NCBI GenBank assembly: GCA_001953115.1
Contig: LSSL01003698.1
Location: forward strand, 1-17,885
Direction of reading: 5' to 3'
Length of the DNA stretch: 17,885 bases
Source of the DNA: Smittium mucronatum
Taxonomy: Eukaryota > Kickxellomycota > Harpellomycetes > Harpellales > Legeriomycetaceae
The first letter of the stretch is position 1. Each line of letters starts with the position of its first letter. Under the pieces are notes generated by a model. That model did no database searches, was not told the origin of the DNA, and worked only from the letters and a program-made list of their open reading frames with translations. Of this stretch, positions 1 through 10,400 are shown in pieces. The position numbers were made by a program, and so were the translations under genes.

Positions 1-605
1 TAAAAGCATGGGTGTATAGGTAAGACCCAATCATCTGTATTTTTAAAATAAATATCCAATTAAATGTATATTTCTAAATTTGACAATAAATAGGATATTT
101 TCAACCAATTTCGGTTATTGATTAATGCTGTGTAACATGTTTAGGGATTTTTTTGTTTATATTTGGAGTTAATTAATAAATATGGGTGTTTTGGATTAAG
201 TTATGGTGCTTTTTAACATTCAATCATTACTAGCAGGTGTGGAGCTACTAGAGCCGCAGAGAAGGTTTGGGGAGAGTTATTTTTTAAATAAGATTTAAAA
301 TTATTTGTTGATTTACTTCTTTATATAGCCTTTTATAAACTTGTAAATGAGCTTTAAGTAAAATAGTTTCAATATTTTTGGTAGTATAGTTTTTGCGATA
401 CTCAGACAAACTACTATTATACACGCTATGTTCGTGTTACTCGGAGATTTATTTCAGCGAACGCAACTTAATTATTTATCCAGGTATAAAACTCGATAAA
501 TACTGAAAAAAAATTCACTAAACACCAACAAAGTAAAAGCAATAGCTTTTGAAGAGAAAAACGTATATTTGAAAACGGAAATAAAAATGAGAGTAAATGA
601 AACTA
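1..605. other. 3' flank of the DUF2045 gene, no clear gene
   Basis: AT-rich sequence with no long open frame. The one region that stands out is a GC-richer patch at about 235-278. A 31-codon ATG-to-stop frame on the plus strand (203-298) covers it and contains ELLEPQRRFGESYF. The same patch is also open in one minus-strand frame, so I do not call a gene. It could be the terminal exon of a gene lying mostly outside the window. Confidence 0.5.
448..453 (-). promoter_or_regulatory. Possible polyadenylation signal AATAAA
   Basis: The minus strand reads AATAAA here, about 155 nt past the stop codon of the DUF2045 gene. I saw no exact copy closer to the stop. In DNA this AT-rich the hexamer arises easily by chance, so this is only a candidate for the 3' end. 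Confidence 0.25.
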
Positions 606-2437
606 CTAATCTACAGAATTTTTAGAAGAAATTAGGTCGTCGATTATGACTTCCCATGGAATATAAACAAAATTTACAAAGCAATTCAAAGAATCGGGTT
701 CTGGTTTATGCTGAAATGCCATACCTAAACCACCAGAAACAACATTTGGTATAGATATGTTTTGAAACCATTTAGCAAAAGTCTTTTCCTTATTCTTAGG
801 ATGAGGATTTTTTTTATGACTATTGAGGCTTTCGAGAGCAGTACAAGTAGAATTTAGAGGCGGGCTTGGTAAACTGTCGAGCATACCACCTAATTTGGGA
901 GCAACCTTTCGAGAGTTCTGGCTGCTAGGTAGTAGCTTCGGAATGCCGACATAGTGATCTTCCATTCCGGTGCCAGAAGAGAACCTCCTGTATTGATTAT
1001 TTATTAATAACGAGCAATAAGATTTAACAACAGGCATTTTTGGAGATAGACCTGAAAGATTTTCATTTTCATTATCGTTGGGGCATAATAATCGATCTGC
1101 GATGGGAGCCGAATTAAATTTTGGATTTGATGCATCAACTTTCTGATACTTTTCAAAAGAGAAGCTAGAAAACAAATAAGGAGAAGATTTGTATTTTTGA
1201 TCGAATATCTTTAAAGGGGCAGGTCTTTTAGTAGAATCAAACTTCATTGAGGGGTTTGAACAAGAGTGTTTTAAACTTTTATGGAAAAGAATGTCGTTTT
1301 CTTGATCAATATCAACATCGAGTTCAAAATTAGCACCTTTTATGCCAAGCTGAATAGAACCGGATTTATCAACACTTGGCAGTTTTACGTATTCAATATT
1401 ATGTGAAGAATTCCTCATTCGAACTAATATGCTAGCGTTTTTTTTTTTGCACATATACATATCTAAAAGCTCATCATAACTAGATATAGAGCTGTATAAT
1501 ACTATCTTTTTGGTAGGTTCCTGTAGAGTTTTTTCATCTGACAACTCTTGGTTATTATTGGATGGGTTTGGTGAAAAAAAATGACTTTGGCCATCAAGAG
1601 CAAATTGATCGGTTCCAAAAGACTTTTTTGAGGAAACACCAAAATCTTTTAGCGGGTCGTTAGAGGGAAATTTTGGGCATTTGATGAAGGTAGATAGTTC
1701 TACGGAAAAAAACTCGCCGGGACTTATCAAAACATCCTCTAGGCAATCCTGAAAATCCTGAACAATAAAATAAATAAGGGGGTATGAGCTCTGGGGAGGA
1801 TCAGATATGCCCTTGTTATTGATTTCTTGGGGAAAATTAGGAAGAGCGTAAACCTTTTTTTCGACAGTTTTTTTTAATGAAGAATTAAGTTTATTGTCTT
1901 GGTCAATAGTTCTGTTTACAGTTATAGTTAATGTACACGGCATCTTTATATTTTTTAAACATCAATAAAAAAATTTAGAAAGTGGTGGAGGGAATAGGGA
2001 ATATGAGATTTTAAAAATAATCACCTGGACAATCAGATTGAGGAATAAAGATTCTTTCCAAGAAATTTCGATATCAGGCATTTGAAATTTATCCGGTGAG
2101 GAAGGTTTTCTTGAAACTATTATGGGATTTTTTCCAGAGGAATCTTTTTTTTTAACAAAAAAAAGCATATCATCGTGCTCAGCCTCCAAGTCATGAACAA
2201 AGTATTTTAAAAACGTTTTTTCCCATCTGTAAAAAGAAACAATATTCGCATTTAAAAAATGAAAATAGGATCTCAGGGGTAAATCAAGCTTAATTAAAAT
2301 TACATAATATCATCGGGGTGAGCAGATAGGGAATCGGGAGGGGCTTTGTCATTTTTGTCATCGAATTCATCTTTGTCAGAAGGCAAAACCAAGTTTCTAG
2401 AACCGATATCGGAAAGAATAGAGTAGATGTCGCACAT
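606..2437 (-). CDS. KIAA0930/DUF2045-family protein, three exons, 557 aa
   Basis: Exons are 2437-2304, 2226-2025 and 1943-606 (stop TAG). Spliced phases are 2 and 0, giving 112 + 445 = 557 residues. The assignment rests on ordered blocks I recall from animal KIAA0930 (Pfam DUF2045, function unknown): DDIIW followed by KYFVHDLEAEHDDMLFFVKKK-like sequence (about 42-72), PDIEISWKESLFLNLIVQ (to 112), KKVYALPNFP (about 141-150), SYPLIYFIVQDF and FFSVELS (165-196), SSYDELLDMY (about 266-275), NIEYVKLP (294-301), KTFAKWFQ (499-506) and CFVNFVYIPWEVIIDDLI (533-550). Human KIAA0930 is about 400 aa; the extra length is mostly a Ser/Asn/Pro/Lys-rich linker at about 316-498. I see no signal peptide or membrane segment. 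The start is fixed by an in-frame TAA at 2473-2471 with no AG between it and the ATG, and A is at -3. Family membership is fairly sure. The biochemical role is unknown. Confidence 0.85.
1944..2024 (-). other. Intron 2 of the DUF2045 gene (81 nt, phase 0)
   Basis: The donor is CAG|GTGATT at 2024. The acceptor is ATAAAG ending at 1944, immediately before ATG CCG. Without splicing, the frame runs on for 20 codons to a stop in AT-rich, non-conserved sequence. Splicing joins FLNLIVQ to MPCTLTITV, an alternating hydrophobic strand expected at this point in the family. The AAAG acceptor is weak, but it is the only AG in the 3' half of the interval. CTAAA near 1977 could serve as a branch site. Confidence 0.7.
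2227..2303 (-). other. Intron 1 of the DUF2045 gene (77 nt, phase 2)
   Basis: The donor is GTAATT at 2303 and the acceptor is TTTCTTTTTACAG ending at 2227. Reading through the donor gives ATT ATG TAA, a stop. Splicing turns the split codon into ATA and joins DDI to IWEKTFLKYF, which matches the family's conserved D-D-x-I-x-x-W block. The polypyrimidine tract next to the acceptor is good; no clear CTAAC branch site is visible. Confidence 0.8.
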
Positions 2438-2525
2438 AATGGAGGCGTTAAGCCAGAACAAATGAAGGATTTATCCAAGAGTATCTTGGATTTATAAAAT
2501 ATACCAACAGGCACAAATCCTTAAA

Positions 2526-2551
2526 CTGAAAAAAAAAATAAACAAAGAAAT
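2526..2551 (-). other. Possible 3' splice site in the 5' leader
   Basis: The minus strand reads TTTCTTTG, then a long T tract, then TTCAG ending at 2526, 88 nt before the ATG. If used, it would place an intron in the 5' untranslated region. No matching donor was identified. The in-frame stop at 2473-2471 means it cannot extend the protein. It competes with the nearby TATA-like element as a view of where transcription starts. Confidence 0.25.
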
Positions 2552-2565
2552 CTTCTGACTATGTC

Positions 2566-2575
2566 TATATAAAAG
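2566..2575. promoter_or_regulatory. TATA-like element upstream of the DUF2045 gene
   Basis: The plus strand reads TATATAAAAG; the minus strand reads CTTTTATATA. It lies about 130 nt upstream of the minus-strand ATG. The better match to a TATA box points along the plus strand, away from the gene, where no coding region follows. It could serve the gene in reverse, drive a noncoding transcript, or be chance in AT-rich DNA. Confidence 0.25.
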
Positions 2576-2745
2576 AGGAGTTTTGGGAGAGGTGGTGAAT
2601 AAAGAGAATATATCTCCCACTGTTTTGTATATTCGAATACTCGAAATTGAAACAGAAAATTGGGAAGGTAGTCGGTTCAGATGGAAAAACAGGTTTTTTT
2701 ATTTTGAGAGGGATAGTTAGATGTAATATATGCAGGTAGCCAAAG

Positions 2746-2841
2746 CGAAATAGATTATTTCGAAGATAAAAATAGTGCGTTGAATTACGAGACCAAAATA
2801 GTATATTTTGAAGATAAAAATAGTGCGTTGAATTGCCAGAC
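2746..2841. repeat. Two tandem 48-bp copies, each starting with a 7-bp hairpin
   Basis: Copy 1 is 2746-2793 and copy 2 is 2794-2841; they match at 42 of 48 positions. A 25-nt core (2762-2786 and 2810-2834) is identical. Each copy opens with an inverted repeat: CGAAATA-GAT-TATTTCG in copy 1 and CAAAATA-GTA-TATTTTG in copy 2. The two stem differences are compensatory and the loop holds two more. A third copy begins with CGAAAT at 2842 but is lost within a few bases. The array sits 310-405 bp upstream of the DUF2045 start codon. Confidence 0.9.
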
Positions 2842-3253
2842 CGAAATCTTTAGTTTAGATGTTGTGCATCAATTCAAAATTGTATTTTTTTGTTTATTTT
2901 TGTAATAGATGCTATTTTCAAAACACCCAAGTCTGCACCAGGTTTACTGCGTCTCTGGCCACCCACAGCCTCATATCGAAGTTTTCAAAACATTAGTGGT
3001 TACATAATAGAGTGTCATTACAAATGAGTGTCGTTGTCCCGTGTCTCATTAGATACTAGCACACTAATTGGAAAGTGGAATATCCATAATACCCAACCCC
3101 ATTATTGAGCAGCCATTTGACCGGCATTATTGGGTGCATTCAGAAAAGCCTGCATCCACTACAATAGTATATAATCGCTCGGAATAGGCCATAAATAAAC
3201 CCCACTCTTCCTCAACACTCCACCAATAAACATATTGCCAAAAACAGCACCCG

Positions 3254-3267
3254 CAATTGATCAATTG
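3254..3267. repeat. Perfect 14-bp palindrome CAATTGATCAATTG
   Basis: The sequence equals its own reverse complement and is also two tandem CAATTGAT-like octamers followed by a third partial one. It could be a dimeric-protein binding site. It lies about 820 bp upstream of the DUF2045 ATG, with no other supporting context. Confidence 0.5.
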
Positions 3268-4184
3268 ATATTGATAATTTCACACGAATTGGCTCACTTC
3301 TGGTACTAATTGGCCAAACCCTCTGATTGTTGAAACAGAAAAAAAAAAAGTCCATCTATTTTTGCCGAATATTTTTTTTGTGCCATCAACAGATTCTGCC
3401 ACATTTTTTATTCTCACTAATAAATCGTAGGTTTTTCTTTTTCCTTTTTTTGTATTATGGAGTTATATTGTAAGAATTTTTTTTTATGAAATCCAAGTTA
3501 TATTGGAAGAAAATAATAAATTTACGATTTGTTCTGCCAATTGCATTCGTTGGTGTTCTTGCAGTATTGAACACAGAAAAGACAGCTTTCTTATTACCTA
3601 ACCAGTTATTAATGTTTCAGTTGAGCTGAAACCATTTGGAGCCATATTCCTAAAAAATACCTCCCATCCCAAATTAACCCATACATGCTAAAAACAACTG
3701 TGGATGAATGTAATTATCTATATTTTGCCCTCCTTCCAACCCAATCATTTGTGCCTCCATTTGCTTGTTCTGTTAATCCTAGCTAGATCCGATTTTTCCA
3801 GCGTCCAAAAAACAATGAGATCCCATTTGTTCTATACTTAATTCAATTATTCAGCTAATAAAACCCAACTAATTAAAGCTATGTATTTGAGTCAAACAAA
3901 TTTATTGGATTAACTCGAATGCCGTCTTCGCTCAACTGGTCTGAAAGAGGGGCTTCCATTTTGATTTATTAAAAACAGGCAAATGGGATTCAGGTAAAGA
4001 CCAGCTATGAAATGAACGTTATTTTTGTTTATCTGCAAAGAGTCCAGCGAAAGCCTGATTCTTTATGTAATTCAAAAAAAAATTAAATAATGCATCTGAA
4101 TTAAGTAAATGTAATTACTGATCACGGGAATTCTTTTTTCATCACAAATTACTAAATATAACTTCATTCTTTAATCATAGGTAA

Positions 4185-4198
4185 ATATTAATTAATAT
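4185..4198. repeat. Perfect 14-bp palindrome ATATTAATTAATAT
   Basis: Self-complementary and made only of A and T, so chance is a reasonable explanation. It ends at the ATG of a 53-codon frame (4197-4358), which I do not call as a gene. Confidence 0.4.
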
Positions 4199-4848
4199 GT
4201 TTTTATTGGCTTTGAATGACCACTACGTTTATCTACAATCAATGTTTGAAGCGTATTTGTGCTTTTTTGCTGCTATCAAAGCTCAAAATGCGGAGGCGTT
4301 ATCATGGAAATGTTTAATCTGCACGGCGTTAGGTCTACTCGTCCACTCTTCCTATTAATTACAATGTAGAATCAATATTATATTGACTAATAAAAATGAC
4401 AAATTTTCCCAAACCATGTCAAGCAAATTCACTGCCATACCTTTTATTTTTAGTGGTTAAATAGCGAGTAAAACCTCCATCGGATCAATTGGCTATAAGC
4501 GATTTATCCTATAAATCGATTGTTGTTAACAATACCTATATCTCATATCCTCACCCCACACTCCCCTTACATCATATTTCTACTAATAGGCTGATTAATA
4601 TCATAATCACCCATCCTTTTTTTCCAAGGAATTTAGTAAACACCTATCTGGGGACCAAAATTGTGGAAAACCATCAAGTTTCCCATTACTAATAGGAATA
4701 AAAAATTCTGGTTCGGATTTCTAGGCTCTTAAGTAAAACTGTTAAGAAATAATTTTTTTGTGTAGAAAATCCTGACCCTTTCTGATTACAAAACTATACT
4801 TAGCTCTTATATTAGCAACCATTCATCTTTTACCTGATCGTCAACGAA

Positions 4849-5082
4849 GCTTATCCTTCTAGGGTCCAAAAACAAAACGTCGCCCTATTTGTGAAATTTG
4901 CTATTTTACATTTGAAAAAGACCAAACTCTGCCAATAGCCAACATGAAATGGAAACAGATATTTTTATAGAAAGATCTGAAAAGTTTGAACGGATATAAA
5001 CATGAATATGGGATCAAATCCGCTTATCCCTTCCTGGATTCAAAAGCGTATTGAACTCCTATTTGTGTAATTTAGTAAATTA
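4849..5082. repeat. Divergent direct-repeat pair spaced 173-174 bp
   Basis: GCTTATCC at 4849-4856 recurs at 5022-5029. CCTATTTGTG followed by one base and AATTT, at 4884-4899, recurs at 5058-5073. The two matched words keep their spacing within one base, and the sequence between them is partly similar (CAAAA and TTC..GG kept). A weaker relative may lie at 3781-3835 (TTCCAGCGTCC then CCATTTGT). The pair looks like an old duplication; I could not show a regular array. Confidence 0.45.
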
Positions 5083-7440
5083 TATTCATCAATAATACTA
5101 ATTAAAATTATAGTAGCAGTCCATTTCAAATAAAATGGTTTTACTGGCCAAATATATTTGTCATTTTTGTGCCACTGGCTCTGATAGGATTATTGTAAGA
5201 AAGTTATATTTTTGTGTTCGAGCCCTGGAAGGGCTTTACCCATTCAAGCACATAGCTCTTTTTGTTCCGATTTGCTGTAGTATACTGTTTTTATTTGAAT
5301 TTATCTGTGAGATGGCATATTGGAAATCATAATCTGGAACAAACCTCCATATTAAATCTCAATTGAATTAAAAACATACTATATTTTTGTACCTCCAGCA
5401 TTGAAAGGAGATAGGTTGTTTCAAGAGAAAACATCAAAAATGCCCTTCAATTTGAATTCAGTAAAAAGTTGGATATTGCTAATCCTTAATCTACCTGATT
5501 CATTGGACGCTTACTGCTATATAGAAACATCAGCTGTGTATTCCCAACTAATTATATTTATGGAAAATCAGGGTCCCGAGAGGTTACAGCAATGTTATTT
5601 AATATGTGCCTTTGAGTCATTATTGGGATGTTTTTAAGTTCTGTTGTTCGAATACCCTCATATTTATATGATTCGTCGGAATAAAAATAGCCCTCAACTT
5701 TAAATCAAAGTAAACATATTTCCAAATATGCAAATATCATATCTTCGGTTTAATTATTTATCAAATGTCAAAGGTAGATATCACGAATAATAGCTCAAGT
5801 ATATATATCTTTTCCCTTGAAAGGGTTTGTGTAAAAACAAGAGTAAATTTTAATTTAACGATTTTGCATGGATATTAATGGATACTTATATTAGTTCCAT
5901 TTCAATGATTAATACATGGATTTCTTTCTTCAGCAAACCAGGCGTTTTACTTGTAATTTCCTTTTCTCTTTTTAGTAAAAACAATGGTTTATAATATCTG
6001 TTTTTTATTCGTCTAAAATGAAAAATATAGCAAATAATAATTTTGAGAAATCTAAAGTAAGCGAATTTACCGCGATTTTGAAAAATATACACGGTTATTA
6101 AGCCAGTAGTATGTAAAAGAAGATTAACCAATAATATTTTGTGCAAAATGACAATTGCTCTCTAAAAGAATCTCCCAGATGTATCACTTCCAAGAATTGT
6201 ATTCAATGATAATGCTTAGGGATTATCTTGCATAATCATTCCACCACTAATGGGGATTGATTTTAACACCAAGAAATTGTAAATTTGTTTTCAAAGCGAA
6301 AGGAATTCCTTTTTGTCAATAGCAAAATGTAAACCAAACGTGCAATATTGATTTATTTTTCCTTCAAGTCAATACGTTCTTTGGCCCTCTCCAAACTACA
6401 ATCATATGACACACACTTTAGCAAATTCCAAGTCAAAAAATTCCACCTCCATAGTCTTTATCGTAAGTTAGTAAAAACATCTATGAAGATTTTTCCACCC
6501 TCCACTTCTGAATTAAAATATCCTAATATGTAAAAAATAAGTTGGATTAAATATTCGATTCATTCACTCTTGTGGTTGATCATCGCAAATATTAAAAAAA
6601 ATTCCTTATTTTATATTAACTAAAATGTGCTATAAAATCCAGGAATTTGAAATCATTTGCTAGAGCTGATGTTATCTATTAAGGTTGCATACCCCTCCCA
6701 TAAACAATGAACTAAGCCCGTTTAAAATTTTAATATCGCTCCTAATGCCTGGACTCTTATTCGTCATCAAAAAATTAAACTATGATAAATAAATGTACGC
6801 TTCCCAACGTAATTATAGGCCAGTCATTTTAAGATCAGGAGTACAAAAGTGGTGCTCATTTTTTAGTCAATTCAAAATTAATTACCCATTTATTGTTGGC
6901 TTAGTTCTGCCAATCACTTATAATTCTATGGGATAGGCAAATGGGGTCTCAACTTCGACTTGGATTCTGAATTGAGCTAAATCATCTTAACTGACAAAAA
7001 AAATACGATTTCATCGCGAAAAACAGTCACCTGTAGAACCTTTCCCTTTTAGAAAATTATTTGTGTGGCGGCTAGTTTTTCCCACATCGCATTTCCTAGT
7101 TTAATTCTCTGTGTAACATTAAACAGAAGTTTTATATAAATGGCCCAGAAATGCTTACCAGTCTTTTCATCCAATTAATGCTCGAATAAAATTGTGTATA
7201 CATCCACACTCTGCTAATAAAAATAGGCTACATTAATTTTCATTTAACTATTTCAAGGATGGTGGTACGAAAATGGCATTCATTACTCGGCTAATGAATA
7301 TTTTTTATTAAAAACTAACCCTGATAGCTTTTTTAGTAATTGTTATCAACGAATGGAAAGTGTTAAATTTCACAATTTGGAATCCAATACACTTTTGGCC
7401 TCAAAAAGGATAAAACTAGCAAAATAAATTTCCCGTAAAA

Positions 7441-7453
7441 CCCCCCCCCCCCC
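7441..7453 (+). repeat. C13 homopolymer
   Basis: Thirteen consecutive C residues in DNA that is roughly one third G+C or less. It may be a true mononucleotide repeat; its exact length is prone to sequencing error. Confidence 0.9.
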
Positions 7454-10400
7454 ATTATCAAAAATTTGGTTTAATATCTATCAGGTAAATTGGTATCAAT
7501 CGAACAGCCCTCAACCAGACTTCTAGCTGAGGAGCTTATTGTAGTTGGGATAATAGTCTTCTATACATTTTTTTCTTTTTTTCTTATTTTTTTAGTATAG
7601 CTTTTGATGACGTTATCTTACAATAAAATTCCGTGATAAAAAAATAATCGAAAAGGTCCTTCAACCCTCACTTATACATAATCTCTCAGTATTGTAAATT
7701 ATCGCTGATTTTGATGATTTTTTCCACAAGATCCTGTCATACAAATCAATAGTGACAAACTCTATTTTTTTTCACTTGGTTTTATTAGGTGCCAAACTCT
7801 GTGTTCATAATTAAATCGATTGTCAAGCCATACTATATTGATTTCCCATACATGAATTTGCCTCCAATGTCTTTGAAATCATTTTAATTAAGATCTCTCA
7901 TTAAACAAATCTAAATAAAGCTCCCATATTGTGACACTATTTTGTGAAGAATTTATGGTTTTTTCTCAATTATAATGGCTTTTAATTGGTAAAAATAAAT
8001 ATATTCAGTAAAATTTAAATGTGCAAAAATGTAGTTGCATTTTAGCTATCTCATTTTCTCGATAAGGGTAAGAAAAGCATCGCTGTGTTCTTAATTTACA
8101 ACTTCTTTAGCTCCTTTAACCCTAATATGTTCTCAAAGGGAAATGAATATACACACTCAACATCTTTTTCTTTTTTGAATTTATGTGACTACCCTAAAAA
8201 AAACTTTATACATCAAAACTGCATTGTTATTGTTAAACTTTAGTCTCGCAGAGATCTGTTTCTTGGAAGAAAAAACTCATGGATCTTTTTGTATAAATTG
8301 AAAAAGATCGGTAATCCTCAAAATTCTGATTTTTCTTGGGGCATTGTAATATGCATAGCAAAGTTTTTATTAGATTCCATTTTCGCTACAAAGCCTATAT
8401 CTAGTATTCTAAATTCAAAAATAAAAGTGATCTTGGGTGAGTTCGTTCTTGGATATCCAATTATTATTGGTATTTAACTAAACCAAGTCACTACAACATT
8501 TAACCACTAAAGCCTTTAAAATGAATTCATCCTCCATTTTATACTAATAATTGTGGAGATTGTCATTTTTCAAAAACGAAATCAAGCCTTATGTACTAAG
8601 CCACTATAATTGGAAAAAAGCCTAACAATTTTGCCATCAAACAAAGCTTTTGTATTTGCCTGATTATAAAGAGTTTAAACTTGAAATAAACTTCAGATTG
8701 GTTGTAAATCAGAAAAATAACTACACCTGCTATCCTCGCAAAAACCTACATCGTAAATATGCAAACTGGCGCGTGGGTTCTGATATCAAAAACATAGGAA
8801 AATGTAGCCTTATCAAGAAGTAAACGGTTTATGGAGTTTTTTAAAAATATATATGGGCTTAATTGATAATCCTAAATATCTCTAACCATTCAGTAACTTT
8901 CACAAAGCGTTTGAGTTTTAATTTCTACAATTAATCATTTATTGATTTTATACAATTTTAGAATATATGCCAATATAGAATTTTCTCTACTAATAATCAC
9001 AACTTTTTTTCCCTCCACCTTTTATTATTTTATTTTTACAGATGGAACCAACGAGAAAGTATTTCAACTCAAATCAGGTGTGTTATGTTCATAGCGATTA
9101 CGAAAAAATCCTAGGTGATCTTTATCGATCAATAGATGCATATAATATTGTTTCGACCTTTCTGTATAATAAAATTTAACCTCTTAATATTTATTTTATA
9201 ACTTCCATATCATCTAGAATGTTTGAAAACATCATGTAAGTTTTTTTCTCTTTTAAAAACAAAGTGGCTAAACTGTTGGCTGGTTATTATTTCAAAAAAA
9301 TGAAATGATTTTAAAAATAAAAAAAATTACAAGAAAATTTCCATGTCTAACTTATTAAAAAATTCTGGCGACTCGTTACATAGTTTTATTAATAGGATCT
9401 TGAATTCAAAAAAAAAAATAAAAATCAAGAAACTTTATTAGTTAAGCGAAATCTTATAAAATATCTCATTTAAGGGTCCTATGTTAGATCAGATAAAGCT
9501 GATTCTGTGCTAAAAATGAATTGCTGCCGTTTTCTTACTCCACAATTACATTTTCAGAAAAAATCAACCACATTGAAAACAACATAGGAAGGTGTATTTA
9601 TATGGTATCTGCTGCTGAATAAAAAATAAACAATCATTTTTCCTGTGGGGATAGATTGATAGGTATCCAAAAAAAATCCCCTCTAACCTTAAATTTAATG
9701 AAAAAATTTCCAGGCCATCGGAAATAGTAAAGTAGGATAAATCGAACCTTTTTTTCAGCAATAAACTTTAAAAAAATAAATCCTACATGACTTTTCTTGT
9801 TTAAAAGGTGGAAAATTTAACAAACTTCATAATTGTAGAGTTTTGGTTATTAAAATCATCATGTATACATTTGACGTTCATTAAATTAAATATCGGTTAA
9901 AAGCTGCGCCATTTTAGGCTAAGCTCTAGAGTCACAGATAATCTTATACTTTAAAATAAAACTAACTCCGGATATTTTTATTGTTAATTAAAACTACATA
10001 TTCTATTGGTTTTCCAACACTTTTTCCTGGAAAACTCTCATAAAAAGTTTAAATTGATAATCTTAACTACACTATTGAGTATTTACTAATTTTACATCCA
10101 AAGTTTATTGATAAAAGGTTTTATGCTCAAAGGGTGGAAGTAAATGTTCTTATCTCGGACGAAATATACTAAAAACGCAAAAAATCTCGCGTTAAAGATT
10201 AATTAATATTACACTTCAGATAAATAAACCATCATATTGATCTTTCTATGTGTTTTTTTTATCGCTGAATCTTTTCTATTTTATGAAATATATATCAGTC
10301 GAATACTCATATTTAGTTAAAAACAATATTAAAGTCTTGGGTCTTTTTGAGTACGGCTGCTTTCATTAAAATTTATCGCAAATTGAAAACATTTTGTTTT

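Noticed and set aside
1962..2189. 75-codon minus-strand frame as a separate small gene
   Set aside because: It is exon 2 of the DUF2045 gene plus read-through into intron 2. It has no true ATG (TTG at the start), and its upstream residues carry the family block.
2290..2514. 74-codon minus-strand open frame overlapping the 5' end of the DUF2045 gene
   Set aside because: It is in a different frame from exon 1. The exon 1 frame leads through a valid donor into the conserved W-E-K-T-F-L-K-Y-F block, so this is a shadow frame.
2909..3007. 32-codon plus-strand frame over a GC-richer patch
   Set aside because: The patch is open in more than one frame on both strands, the peptide is short and unrecognised, and there is no supporting signal.
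5211..5224. B-box-like GTTCGAGCCC suggesting another tRNA
   Set aside because: The flanks do not pair as a T stem, and no acceptor, D or anticodon arm can be drawn upstream.
5886..6146. 86-codon minus-strand frame
   Set aside because: No family recognised; composition rich in I, L, F and K as expected of AT-rich chance frames. No splice or promoter context.
7568..7620. Strong pyrimidine tract and TTTTTTTAG at 7594 as a 3' splice site
   Set aside because: The sequence after it is closed within a few codons in the frames checked, and no upstream donor or exon could be paired with it. It stays a bare signal.
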